Origin: SXVE01 sp036388895
GTDB lineage: Bacteria > Acidobacteriota > Blastocatellia > Pyrinomonadales > Pyrinomonadaceae
Direction of reading: 5' to 3'
DNA: 64,000 nt
Assembly (NCBI GenBank): GCA_036388895.1
Contig: DASVQY010000054.1
Span: 37,052 to 101,051, forward strand
The position numbers were made by a program, and so were the translations under genes. The notes below the pieces were generated by a model. It made no database searches. It saw only the letters and a list, made by a program, of their open reading frames with translations, and had not been told where the DNA came from. This document shows, piece after piece, positions 1-7,969 of this stretch (position 1 is its first letter; every line of letters begins with the position of its first letter).

Positions 1-482
1 TCGTTCGTAATATTTTCGTATAGCCGCGCGTCTGTGACGACGGCGACATCACGCCAGTTTTTGGACGCCGAACGTATCATTGCCGGTCCCCCGATGTCTA
101 TGTTTTCAACTGCTTCGCCGAGCGAAACGTCTTCCCGCGCGATTGTCTGCTCGAACGGATAAAGATTTACGACGACCAAATCAATCGGTTCGATATCGTG
201 CGTTCGCATCGCCTCCTGGTGCTGTTCGTCGTCGCGCAGAGCGAGAAACGCGCCGTGAATTTTCGGATGCAGGGTTTTCACACGGCCGTCCATCATTTCT
301 GGAAAGCCTGTAATTTCCGCAACGTCTGTAACTTCGATTCGGCTTTCGCGCAAAACCCGCGCCGTTCCGCCGGTTGAGATTATTTCAACGCCGAATTTCA
401 TCAAAGATTCGGCGAATTCGACAATTTTCGTTTTATCCGAAACGCTGATTAAAGCGCGTTTGATTTTTCGTAATTCAGTCAT
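1..482 (-). CDS. purH: PurH, bifunctional AICAR transformylase/IMP cyclohydrolase (N-terminal part)
   Basis: The reading frame on the minus strand starts with ATG at 480-482 and runs off the window's left edge, so only about 160 N-terminal residues are present. This part is the MGS-like IMP cyclohydrolase domain: the segments ISVSDKTKIVEFA, STGGTARVLRE and TGFPEMMDGRVKTLHPKIHG are the family's signature. PurH catalyses the last two steps of de novo IMP synthesis in the cytosol; the transformylase half lies outside the window. The gene points away from the rest of the window and no partner gene is visible. Identification rests on motif recognition and is firm. Confidence 0.96.
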   Translation of the reverse strand, partial: MTELRKIKRALISVSDKTKIVEFAESLMKFGVEIISTGGTARVLRESRIEVTDVAEITGFPEMMDGRVKTLHPKIHGAFLALRDDEQHQEAMRTHDIEPIDLVVVNLYPFEQTIAREDVSLGEAVENIDIGGPAMIRSASKNWRDVAVVTDARLYENITN

Positions 483-697
483 AAAGAAATAAAAATAAGC
501 CTGTTTGATATTCGAATCAGATTGTCAGTTGAAACAAAAGCACTGTAAAATACGTAAATTTTAACCGGTAAAAATAAAATAGCGGTCAGACAAGACCGCG
601 TAATTTACAAAAAAATTGTGCGAAGCGTAAACCGATTACAAGCCGTTTCTGCAATAATAACAGCCACAATCTCGCATTTGCTGAAAGACACTTTGTT

Positions 698-775
698 TTA
701 GAAAAAAAAGCGTCCTAAAAACAGAAGACTTAGCAGAAATGCCACCGTATAAATAACGACTTTGATAAGACTCAT
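698..775 (-). CDS. Possible 25-residue hydrophobic microprotein
   Basis: Between purH and the exported peptidase, a minus-strand frame from ATG 773-775 to TAA 698-700 encodes 25 residues (MSLIKVVIYTVAFLLSLLFL then GRFFF). It is one continuous hydrophobic segment with a basic residue near each end, as expected of a single-pass small membrane protein. A weak AAGG lies about 11 bases before the ATG. No family is recognised. Short hydrophobic frames occur by chance in T-rich DNA, so support is modest. Confidence 0.28.
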   Translation of the reverse strand: MSLIKVVIYTVAFLLSLLFLGRFFF

Positions 776-853
776 AAATTTTTAACCTTGAAACGGGTGA
801 AAAGCCTGAAATGGTTACGAGTAAACTGTTATTTTAGTTCCGATTTTAATTTG

Positions 854-2347
854 ATGTCAAAAGAAAACAAATTAATTTTTCTCATAGCGCTATTGTTTGC
901 GCTGATTGCGCCGTTGACCGGCAAAATATCGGCTCAGACGATTGAAGCGAAGATAAAAATTGCCGCACCGAATGTTATTGATGTTCAAGGCAAAATCAGA
1001 GATGCAAAAACTTTACAAAACGAAAAAAATTTCTCGTTTTTGCGTTCAACAGTCGGCATTGAAAATTTGGGCGAAAGAATTTCGGAAGTTGATTTAACGG
1101 ATGCTGAAAATCGGAAAGTCGAATATAAAAAATTAGTTGCCGGCGAATATCTAGCGGAAAAGCCTTTTGATTTTTGGAGTTATAAAGTAAAAGCCGAGGT
1201 TTCAAATAATTTGGCGGCGATGGCTCACGTTTCCTGGATTTCCGGCGAGCAGGGAATTCTGATGCTCGACGATTTGCTGCCCCAAGCCGCTTCTCAAGCC
1301 GGTGGTAAGATAACGGCGAAAATCACTTTCGATTTATCGAAGGACTGGAAAATAGCGTCGTCCGAAAAAAAAACCGGCGAAAATACGTTTGAAATTGCCG
1401 ACATCGAAAAGGCTGTTTTTTACGTCGGAAAAAATTGGCGCGAAAAGGAAATTTCAATCGGCGATTCTAAATTAAATTTTATAATCGTCGGCGAACGACA
1501 GTTTTCCGACGCGGAAGCATTTCAGATGGCGAGCGAGATTTTCAGTTTTTACGCAAAGCTTTTCGGAGCGGCGCCGAAAGGAAACGCTCAGATTTATCTC
1601 GGAAAATTTCCGGCGGAAGCGAAATTCGGGCGATGGGAAGCCGAAACGCGTGGCGCGAATATTACGATTTTTTCAGCTGACATGGCTTTTAAAACTCAAT
1701 CGCTTCAGCGTCTTCACGAACAGATGCGCCACGAAATCTTTCATTTATGGATGCCGAACGATTTAAATTTAAGCGGAAATTACGATTGGTTTTATGAAGG
1801 ATTCGCGCTTTATCAGGCATTAAAAACCGGTGTTGCCGTCAATCGTTTGCGATTTGAAGATTATCTGGACACTTTGGCGCGGGCGCACAGCATTGACAGT
1901 TTGCAAAGTCAAAAAGTTTCTCTCATCGAAGCCTCGAAAAATCGCTGGAACGGCGCGAATACGCAAGTTTACGCGCGCGGAATGCTCGTGGCTTTTTTGT
2001 GCGACGCGGCGATTCTGCGCGAATCGAAAGGGAAAAGTTCGCTTTCCGATATTTTTCGCCGCATTTACAATGAACATCGCCTGCCGAATCCGCGCCGCGA
2101 TGGAAATACGGCAATTTTGAACGTTTTACAGACGCACGGAGAGCTGCGCCCGATTATCGAAAAATACATCAAATCGGCGGAAAATATCGCCTGGCACACA
2201 GATTTGGAAGCAATCGGCATCGAATCGGCGGAAGAAAATTTTCAGACAAAATTGAAGGTAAAGGCAAAGCTGAACAATCGCCAAAAGGATTTATTGAACG
2301 AGTTAGGATATAATAATTGGCGAAAACTCTCGGAAAGCTCAAGATGA
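854..2347 (+). CDS. Exported gluzincin metallopeptidase (M61/M1-like)
   Basis: A 497-residue protein with an N-terminal signal peptide (MSKENKLIFLIALLFALIAP, with a cleavage-like SAQT further on), so probably periplasmic. A zinc site HEIFH begins near residue 293 and is followed 18 residues later by a Glu in the WFYEGF motif. The HExxH-x18-E arrangement is typical of gluzincins such as the M1 and M61 aminopeptidases. The start at ATG 854 was chosen because it begins the signal peptide. A TTG at 788 would add 22 residues without signal character, but neither has a clear ribosome site. The stop overlaps the ATG of the next gene (ATGA), so the two are probably translationally coupled. The substrate is unknown. 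Confidence 0.75.
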   Translation: MSKENKLIFLIALLFALIAPLTGKISAQTIEAKIKIAAPNVIDVQGKIRDAKTLQNEKNFSFLRSTVGIENLGERISEVDLTDAENRKVEYKKLVAGEYLAEKPFDFWSYKVKAEVSNNLAAMAHVSWISGEQGILMLDDLLPQAASQAGGKITAKITFDLSKDWKIASSEKKTGENTFEIADIEKAVFYVGKNWREKEISIGDSKLNFIIVGERQFSDAEAFQMASEIFSFYAKLFGAAPKGNAQIYLGKFPAEAKFGRWEAETRGANITIFSADMAFKTQSLQRLHEQMRHEIFHLWMPNDLNLSGNYDWFYEGFALYQALKTGVAVNRLRFEDYLDTLARAHSIDSLQSQKVSLIEASKNRWNGANTQVYARGMLVAFLCDAAILRESKGKSSLSDIFRRIYNEHRLPNPRRDGNTAILNVLQTHGELRPIIEKYIKSAENIAWHTDLEAIGIESAEENFQTKLKVKAKLNNRQKDLLNELGYNNWRKLSESSR

Positions 2348-3513
2348 ATATAAAAAATACGAAGTTAAAATTACTCGCTTTTGCGGCGATCTGCTTAATC
2401 GGTTTGACGCAGAGCGGCTGCGGTTTGTTCGGCGAAGCGATAAACAATGTTTCGAGCCTCGTCGGTCTGAGCGACATGGCGACGGTCATCGCCAACACCG
2501 CGCAGATTCGCAGTTCATACGCGGTCGTCGCCGCTGACCTTCTCGAAGTAAAGCGCGGCGATAAACTGGAAATTTTAGAACAGATCGAATTTGAGAAAGT
2601 CGTATGGTATCGCGTTCGCGCCAATGATGAAGATAACACAGAAGGCTGGATAGAAGCGCAAAACGTCATTACCAGCGACCTTTTGGAAAAATCGAAAAAG
2701 CTCGCCGAAGAGTTTAAGGATTTGCCGCCGCAGGCTGCCGGACAGCTTCGCGCCGCTTCGAATCTGCGACTCGCGCCGGATATGAACAGCGAAAATCTTT
2801 TGTTCAAGCTCGCCAACGGTTCGACATTTGAAATAATGGATTGGAAATTCGTTCCGAAAGAACAAAATGCCGCCGACGTTGACGATGCGACAAAGGGCGA
2901 GCAAAAACAGGCGAAACAATCGAAAAACGAAGAGATCGAAGCGGCAAAGGAACAAGGCGAACCGGAAAAATTAGACGAAAAATACGATGTCTGGTATCAG
3001 GTTCGTCTCGATCCTTCGATTTCGCCCGCACCCGCCGGATGGCTTTTCGGCAGACAGGTCGAGCTGCAAGTTCCCAATGACATTCTCTTCTATCAGGAAA
3101 ACGATAAAAAATTCGTTACCTGGTACCGTCTCGACAACGATTCGAGCGACAAAGGCTCTTCAAAAGATACGGTAAAATCAGCGGTGCCGGGCAGTTGGAT
3201 AATCTTAACGCGGTCGAATATCGTCAAAGCGGTTGACGGCGTTGAGCCGGATTTTGACGGAATTATGGTTTTGGGCTACGACAAATACGATCAAAGCCAT
3301 TATTCGGTTTATCGCAGCGGCAGCGGCATTTTATGGGGATTATTGCCGATGAAAGTCGAAGGAACCGGCGACAGCAAGACGTTTACCGTTCAATTGAGAA
3401 ACAATGACGGAACAATGCACGATAAGCGATTTGTCGTGTTCAAGGATAAGAATAGAATACGAATGACTCCGCCCGAAGACATCGCGCAATATGAATCGAA
3501 ACCCGGCAAATAA
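2344..3513 (+). CDS. SH3-domain lipoprotein
   Basis: A 389-residue protein beginning MNIKNTKLKLLAFAAICLIG and continuing to an SGC lipobox-like end, so probably a lipid-anchored envelope protein. Two bacterial SH3-like segments are visible, one near residues 45-110 (VVAADLLEVKRGDKLEIL then VVWYRVRA and GWIEA) and one near residues 135-240 (NLRLAPDMNSENLLFKLANG then VWYQVRL and GWLFGRQV). A charged low-complexity insert (about 180-215) sits inside the second. Such domains usually bind cell wall or protein ligands. The start codon overlaps the peptidase stop by four bases, which suggests the peptidase and this protein work together. No enzyme motif is present. Confidence 0.7.
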   Translation: MNIKNTKLKLLAFAAICLIGLTQSGCGLFGEAINNVSSLVGLSDMATVIANTAQIRSSYAVVAADLLEVKRGDKLEILEQIEFEKVVWYRVRANDEDNTEGWIEAQNVITSDLLEKSKKLAEEFKDLPPQAAGQLRAASNLRLAPDMNSENLLFKLANGSTFEIMDWKFVPKEQNAADVDDATKGEQKQAKQSKNEEIEAAKEQGEPEKLDEKYDVWYQVRLDPSISPAPAGWLFGRQVELQVPNDILFYQENDKKFVTWYRLDNDSSDKGSSKDTVKSAVPGSWIILTRSNIVKAVDGVEPDFDGIMVLGYDKYDQSHYSVYRSGSGILWGLLPMKVEGTGDSKTFTVQLRNNDGTMHDKRFVVFKDKNRIRMTPPEDIAQYESKPGK

Positions 3514-3517
3514 AAAC

Positions 3518-3646
3518 GGTAAACGAAAAATGGATAATGGGTGGTTTTTAGAATTGTTCGTCAGGCAATCAAAACAGTCTGAATTGAAGAATCTTTAAGA
3601 TTTTGGCTGAGCAACTTTTTTACTTGTTATCCATTTTCCGTTTACC
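3518..3646. repeat. Imperfect inverted repeat (20-bp arms)
   Basis: The arms at 3518-3537 (GGTAAACGAAAAATGGATAA) and 3627-3646 are reverse complements with one mismatch, separated by 89 bases. They fill most of the gap between the SH3 lipoprotein and the Smr gene. The arm words (GTAAACGGAAAATGG) recur in the 39.14 kb palindrome, so this belongs to a dispersed family rather than being a simple terminator. Confidence 0.7.
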
Positions 3647-3679
3647 ATTCAAATAATCGTTTTTATTTAAAGATAAAGT

Positions 3680-3979
3680 ATGATGAGTGAAGATTTAGAT
3701 TCGGAAAATCCGTTTCCTGAACCGGTTGAAATAGAAATTACCGATTCGATAGACTTGCACGCGTTTGCCCCGCGCGATGTGAAATCGGTTGTTGTTGCGT
3801 ATCTCGAAGAAGCGCGCAAAAAAGGATTTCGAGTTGTTCGGATAATTCACGGCAAGGGAATCGGCGTGCAGCGGGATATAGTGAGAAAAGTTTTGAGCGA
3901 AACCGATTACGTTAAATCGTTCAAAAACGCGCCGGAGTTTTCAGGAAATTGGGGCGCGACCATTGTTGAATTTAAATGA
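3680..3979 (+). CDS. Stand-alone Smr-domain protein
   Basis: A 99-residue protein made almost entirely of one Smr domain (the MutS2 C-terminal domain). The diagnostic elements are the DLH motif (SIDLHAFAPRDV), the HGKG motif (IIHGKGIGVQRDIV) and the closing segment GATIVEFK. Small Smr proteins can nick nucleic acid or act on RNA, but the substrate here is unknown. The first of two adjacent ATGs is taken as the start. The gene stands alone, preceded by an inverted repeat and followed by a convergent gene. Confidence 0.88.
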   Translation: MMSEDLDSENPFPEPVEIEITDSIDLHAFAPRDVKSVVVAYLEEARKKGFRVVRIIHGKGIGVQRDIVRKVLSETDYVKSFKNAPEFSGNWGATIVEFK

Positions 3980-4054
3980 TTAGGTATTGTTTTTGATTTT
4001 ATTTTTTTGGCAGTTTTCAAAAGCTTTGAGTTTAAGAAATATCTATTTTGCCGA

Positions 4055-4321
4055 TTATCTTTCATCAATTACGTCAGCCCAGACTTCTTCCTCTTCTTCG
4101 TCGAAATCTTCGTAAAACGCCTCGATCATTTCGCTTTGCTCGGAAATCTGCATTTCCGAATCTTTAAGACGTTTCGATAGAAACTGACAGTGATGTTCCA
4201 ATTCGCGAATGTGTTTTCGATGTTCGCGGTCAACTCTCTCGAGATATATCAGATAAAAAAACTGCAAGCCGGCAACGCCCGCCAACGATAAACAAAGACA
4301 AATTAAAACGTACAGCATCAT
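4055..4321 (-). CDS. Small membrane-anchored coiled-coil protein
   Basis: An 88-residue protein. Residues 1-27 form a hydrophobic membrane segment (MMLYVLICLCLSLAGVAGLQ), residues 30-70 are charged and helical with coiled-coil character (REHRKHIRELEHHCQFL), and the tail is very acidic (EDFDEEEEEVW). It would sit in the inner membrane with its charged part on one side. No known family is recognised. It converges with the Smr gene and is flanked upstream by an inverted repeat. Confidence 0.6.
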   Translation of the reverse strand: MMLYVLICLCLSLAGVAGLQFFYLIYLERVDREHRKHIRELEHHCQFLSKRLKDSEMQISEQSEMIEAFYEDFDEEEEEVWADVIDER

Positions 4322-4323
4322 TT

Positions 4324-4438
4324 GGATTTAGGGTTTTAGATTTTGGATTTCAATCAGTAAATAGCGCATCAAATTAAAGAAACAAAACAGCAAAATAGCT
4401 CTTTAATTTAAAGTCCAAAATCTAAAATCGTAAATCCG
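4324..4438. repeat. Imperfect inverted repeat, 'TCTAAAATC' type
   Basis: The 27-base arms at 4324-4350 and 4412-4438 are complementary at 24 of 27 positions and share the core GATTTTAGATTTTGGA. They separate two divergently placed genes. The same words appear in the arm inserted in the cobalamin riboswitch (63.5 kb) and, as half copies, near 41.44 kb. Confidence 0.7.
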
Positions 4439-4503
4439 ATTATACTCTTGACCTGCCGCAAAGGAAAAGTAAAAATTAACTGAAATCAAAAAAAGGAGAA
4501 AAA

Positions 4504-5388
4504 ATGAAAGAAGACTTAATAAGCTTAATACCGGAAGCGCCGCGTCTCGACAGACGCGATTTTTTCGTGACTTCGATTTTAGCGGGCGCTTTCGCTTTAG
4601 CCGTGCAGCCGATTGCGGCGCAAACGAAAATCACGACCGACGCGAACGGGTTGATCGCGGGAGAAGTCAAAATTCCGGTCGCCGGCGGCGAAATTCCGGC
4701 TTATCGCGCTATGCCCGACGCGAAAAATAAAAAGTTTCCGGTCGTTCTCGTCATTCACGAAATTTTCGGCGTTCACGAATGGATACAGGACGTTTGCCGA
4801 CGCTTTGCCAAATTAGGTTATATGGCGATTGCTCCGTCGCTCTACGCTCGGCAGGGTGATGTGACGCAAATGAAAAATTTTCAGGAAATTATCCGAAACG
4901 TCGTCGCCAAAGTTCCCGACGCGCAGGTTATGGCGGATTTGGATGCGTCGGTCAACTGGGCGAAGAAAAACAGCGGCAACACGAAAAAATTATCCGTCAC
5001 CGGCTTTTGTTGGGGTGGGCGAATTACTTGGCTTTACGCGGCTCATAACAAAGACGTTGATGCGGGCGCGGCTTGGTACGGAAGATTAGTCGAAACGCCT
5101 ACTTCGCCGAAAAATCCGCTTCAGCCGACGATGCCGGTTGATGTCGCCAGAGATTTAAAGGTTCCCGTTCTCGGGCTTTACGGCGGCTTGGACACGGGAA
5201 TCCCGCTCAATACCGTTCAGCAAATGCAGGACGAGTTGAAAAAAGGAAAATCCGGGTCGGAAATCGTCGTGTTTCCGAATGCCGACCACGGTTTTCTCGC
5301 CGACTATCGTCCACAATATAACAAACAATCAGCCGAAGACGCCTGGAAACGGGTGCAGGATTGGTTCAAAAAATACGGGGCGGCGTAA
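4504..5388 (+). CDS. Exported dienelactone hydrolase family protein
   Basis: A 294-residue alpha/beta hydrolase of the dienelactone hydrolase family. The N-terminus contains a twin-arginine-like motif (LDRRDFFVTS) followed by a hydrophobic stretch ending AVQPIAAQT, so it is probably exported by Tat. The expected catalytic triad is visible: Cys169 in GFCWGG, Asp230 in GGLDTG and His262 in ADHGF. Members hydrolyse dienelactones and other small esters; the real substrate is not deducible. A clear ribosome site (AAAGGAGAAAA) lies just before the ATG. It is monocistronic by appearance. Confidence 0.88.
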   Translation: MKEDLISLIPEAPRLDRRDFFVTSILAGAFALAVQPIAAQTKITTDANGLIAGEVKIPVAGGEIPAYRAMPDAKNKKFPVVLVIHEIFGVHEWIQDVCRRFAKLGYMAIAPSLYARQGDVTQMKNFQEIIRNVVAKVPDAQVMADLDASVNWAKKNSGNTKKLSVTGFCWGGRITWLYAAHNKDVDAGAAWYGRLVETPTSPKNPLQPTMPVDVARDLKVPVLGLYGGLDTGIPLNTVQQMQDELKKGKSGSEIVVFPNADHGFLADYRPQYNKQSAEDAWKRVQDWFKKYGAA

Positions 5389-5538
5389 AGTAAAAGTCTG
5401 ACCAGAAAAGCAAAAGGCAAAAAGTAAAAAGCCAAAAGATGAAAAATGACGTATATTAAATATTTGTAGCCGAAAACAATTTTAATTTTCATCTGAGACG
5501 GTTTTTTTGTGGTTTTTAAGGTTTTTTACAGTTAAGTT

Positions 5539-5991
5539 ATGACAATTGAATTAAAAAAGAGTAATGAAAATCTACAACTCGTTTATACGCTTCTTTGCGA
5601 CGACGTGCGGCTCGAGATGGGCAATAAAATTTCTTTAATGGGCGTTTTCCAGAACATTATGGTCGAAAAACTTCCCGTCTCCTTGATTAAATTTGCCGTC
5701 GTCAACCACTGGCGCGGAAACGGGAATCATCAGACCGAAGTAAGGATTTTATCGCCCGACAAAAACAATTTGATCGTCACATCGCAGCCGACCGGAATCG
5801 AACTTGCGCCCGGCGGCTTTACCGATAACGTCAGCTTTTTCGTCAACGTCGTTTTTTCCACGCCCGGAACTTACTGGGTGCAGACGATTGCCAACGCAAT
5901 TGTCGTCGAGGAATTTCCTTTGATAATTACGGATGCGGGAACCGTGGCGGGAATGCAAAGCGCGGAAGAAATTTCGGAAACGATTAATTAA
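5539..5991 (+). CDS. DUF6941-type conserved protein
   Basis: A 150-residue soluble protein without signal or membrane segment. The N-terminal segment LLCDDVRLEMGNKISLMGVF and the following beta-rich sequence match my recollection of the small conserved family DUF6941, whose function is unknown. The gene converges on the next one, and the two share a perfect hairpin terminator. No catalytic motif is evident. Confidence 0.6.
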   Translation: MTIELKKSNENLQLVYTLLCDDVRLEMGNKISLMGVFQNIMVEKLPVSLIKFAVVNHWRGNGNHQTEVRILSPDKNNLIVTSQPTGIELAPGGFTDNVSFFVNVVFSTPGTYWVQTIANAIVVEEFPLIITDAGTVAGMQSAEEISETIN

Positions 5992-6001
5992 GTGAAAAGT
6001 T

Positions 6002-6045
6002 AAAAATAGAAATGAGAAGTGAAAATACTTCTCATTTCTATTTTT
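6002..6045. terminator. Bidirectional hairpin terminator
   Basis: A perfect 19-bp stem (AAAAATAGAAATGAGAAGT, six-base loop GAAAAT) sits between convergent genes. It has A/T runs on both sides, and the right arm overlaps the last codons of the minus-strand gene. Confidence 0.85.
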
Positions 6046-6643
6046 CGACATTTAACGTAAGAGCAAGGCGATATATCGCCGCACTGTCAACTTCTAATTC
6101 CTTGCTCGTTTCGGCATCTTTAAGCTTTGCAGTTAAACGAAATTTTGCTGAGCCTTCGGGTTGGCGAAAAGCGAACTCGCCGCTGACATTCGTGTAAACG
6201 CTTCCGATTTTACGCGTCGAGCCGTCGGAATTTATTTTTTCCAAAATTACTTCGGCGCCGGTTACGCTCCTTCCGTCCTGACTGAAAACGCTTCCTCGAA
6301 TAAGCACCAATGTTCCCTGATCAACGGCTAAAATCAAGCGGTCGGGCAAATCGCGCACTTTATTTTTTTTGACCTCGACGTTGTAAAGAATGCTCGTGCT
6401 GTAGCCTTTGCCGTCGAAAACCAGGTTGTAGAGACCGGCTTCCAAACCTTCAATTGTAAAGTTTCCTTTGCCGTCGGATTTGACCGATTTAACGTCCTTA
6501 TCTTTCTGCCGCGCGATAATCATAACGCCGCCGATGCTTTCGCCCTTTGCCGTGCGAACCTTTCCTTTTAATCCGCCGGTTTGCGCGAAGACAGAGACGC
6601 AGGAAACGAGAAAAAGCGTAGCAAATAAAGTGATTTTTTTCAT
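6038..6643 (-). CDS. Exported carboxypeptidase-regulatory-like domain protein
   Basis: A 201-residue secreted protein. The chosen ATG (6641-6643) begins a good signal peptide (MKKITLFATLFLVSCVSVFAQ). A longer frame from 6694 adds residues without signal character. Two beta-sandwich repeats follow: GLKGKVRTAKGESIGGVMI (near 22-90) and VLIRGSVFSQDGRSVTGAEV (near 105-180), typical of carboxypeptidase-regulatory/CNA-B-like folds. No catalytic domain is attached, so a structural or adhesive envelope role is likely. It ends in the shared hairpin at 6002-6045. Confidence 0.75.
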   Translation of the reverse strand: MKKITLFATLFLVSCVSVFAQTGGLKGKVRTAKGESIGGVMIIARQKDKDVKSVKSDGKGNFTIEGLEAGLYNLVFDGKGYSTSILYNVEVKKNKVRDLPDRLILAVDQGTLVLIRGSVFSQDGRSVTGAEVILEKINSDGSTRKIGSVYTNVSGEFAFRQPEGSAKFRLTAKLKDAETSKELEVDSAAIYRLALTLNVEK

Positions 6644-6723
6644 AAAACGTCGAATAAAATTAACGAGCCGCCGGCAATCGGAAATAATTACCAACGGCTC
6701 GTTCGCTTATTTTTAATAAAATT

Positions 6724-7710
6724 TTACGCGTTGGCGGTTTCGGTTTTCAATTCTTCCCGAAACTGTTCTGCTACATCATTGATGATGTCTTCGAGCCGGC
6801 GGGTTGGCTGATAACCGATCAAACGGCGCGCTTTTTCCAGACTCGGAACGCGCCGCTGCATATCTTCAAAACCTTCGCCGTAAGCCTCCGTATAAGGAAT
6901 ATAGCGAATTTCGCTGCGGCTTCCGGTCATCTCGACTGCTTTTTCCGCGAGTTTTTTGATGGAGACTTCTTCGTCATTACCCAAGTTTACCACCTGCCCG
7001 AAACATTCCGGCGATTCCATAACTTTCGTTAAGCCTTCGACGACATCGAAAACGTGACCGAAACAGCGCGATTGCGAACCGTCGCCGTGAACCATTAAAG
7101 GCTCATTTTTTATCGCTGATTTGACGAAATTCGGGACGACCATTCCGTATTGTCCGGTCTGGCGCGGTCCGACGGTATTGAATAATCTGACGACGACGAC
7201 CGGAAGCCGCGTTTCTTTCCAATGTGCCAGCGCTAAAAATTCATCCAGAGTTTTCGCGCAGGCATAAGCCCAGCGATGTTTGTCGGTCGAACCGGTCAGC
7301 AAATCGTCGTCTTCGCGAAACGGAACCGACGCGCCTTTGCCGTAAACTTCCGACGTGCTCGGCACGAGAACGCGTTTGCGGTAACGCGAGCAGAATCCGA
7401 GAACGACATCTGTTCCGCGAAAAATCGTTTCGATGGTTTTCACCGGGCGCTCCATTATGAGTCTGACGCCGACGGCGCTCGCCATGTGATAAACTCTGTC
7501 CGTTTCGCGGACGAGTTCTTCCATCAATCTTTCATTTAAAACCGTGTCAATTATAAGGCGGAAATTTTTTTCGCCTTCAAGATGCTCGACGTTTGAATAA
7601 CGCCCCGTAGATAAATCGTCAATGACGGTGATTTCGTGCCCGTCATTAATGAGTTTGTCGGCGAGATGGCTTCCGACGAAGCCCGCGCCGCCTGTAATTA
7701 GTATTTTCAT
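6724..7710 (-). CDS. NAD-dependent nucleotide-sugar epimerase/dehydratase (extended SDR)
   Basis: A 328-residue extended short-chain dehydrogenase. The NAD-binding motif GGAGFVGSHL is at residues 7-16, the acidic DDLSTGR follows strand 2, the catalytic Ser lies in STSEVYG, and the YxxxK pair is Tyr149/Lys153. It acts on a nucleotide sugar in the cytosol. The best guess is a UDP-glucose/glucuronate epimerase or decarboxylase-like enzyme, but specificity cannot be read from the sequence. It is co-directional with a UDP-glucuronate decarboxylase about 260 bases upstream, which suggests shared duty in making surface-glycan precursors. Confidence 0.88.
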   Translation of the reverse strand: MKILITGGAGFVGSHLADKLINDGHEITVIDDLSTGRYSNVEHLEGEKNFRLIIDTVLNERLMEELVRETDRVYHMASAVGVRLIMERPVKTIETIFRGTDVVLGFCSRYRKRVLVPSTSEVYGKGASVPFREDDDLLTGSTDKHRWAYACAKTLDEFLALAHWKETRLPVVVVRLFNTVGPRQTGQYGMVVPNFVKSAIKNEPLMVHGDGSQSRCFGHVFDVVEGLTKVMESPECFGQVVNLGNDEEVSIKKLAEKAVEMTGSRSEIRYIPYTEAYGEGFEDMQRRVPSLEKARRLIGYQPTRRLEDIINDVAEQFREELKTETANA

Positions 7711-7713
7711 AAA

Positions 7714-7954
7714 CTATTTATTCTCAAGCCTTTCAATTCTTTCTATTTGCAGCTTTGATGACTCTTTAATCTCTCTGATTTCCGCTTCATTTCTCATTTG
7801 CGCGAATAATCGCGTTTAGTTTGAAATTGAAATCTTCGCGTGAGTCTTGTAACGCACGGAAATAGTTTTCGAGCCTTTCATCGTGACTAACTATTAAAGT
7901 CTTCATTACCAAAATTGCTTCTTCGATTCTGTCAACGCTTTGCTCGATGCTCAT
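7714..7954 (-). pseudogene. Frameshifted small coiled-coil protein
   Basis: Two overlapping minus-strand frames look like halves of one gene. The first (ATG 7952-7954 to TGA 7787-7789, 55 residues) begins MSIEQSVDRIEEAILVMKTL and ends NEK. The second (ATG 7795-7797 to TAG 7714-7716, 27 residues) reads MRNEAEIREIKESSKLQ and then IERIERLENK, continuing the same heptad-like charged pattern. A one-register shift in the overlap ATGAGAAATGA would join them into an approximately 80-residue coiled-coil protein. It may be a true pseudogene, a sequencing error, or two translationally coupled peptides. It lies between the two SDR genes, and its function is unknown. Confidence 0.55.
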
Positions 7955-7969
7955 AACCTTCTCCAAAAA

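Noticed and set aside
80..313. Plus-strand reading frame of 77 residues at the left edge
   Set aside because: It lies opposite the clearly recognisable purH gene and has an Arg/Ser-rich composition typical of an antisense frame.
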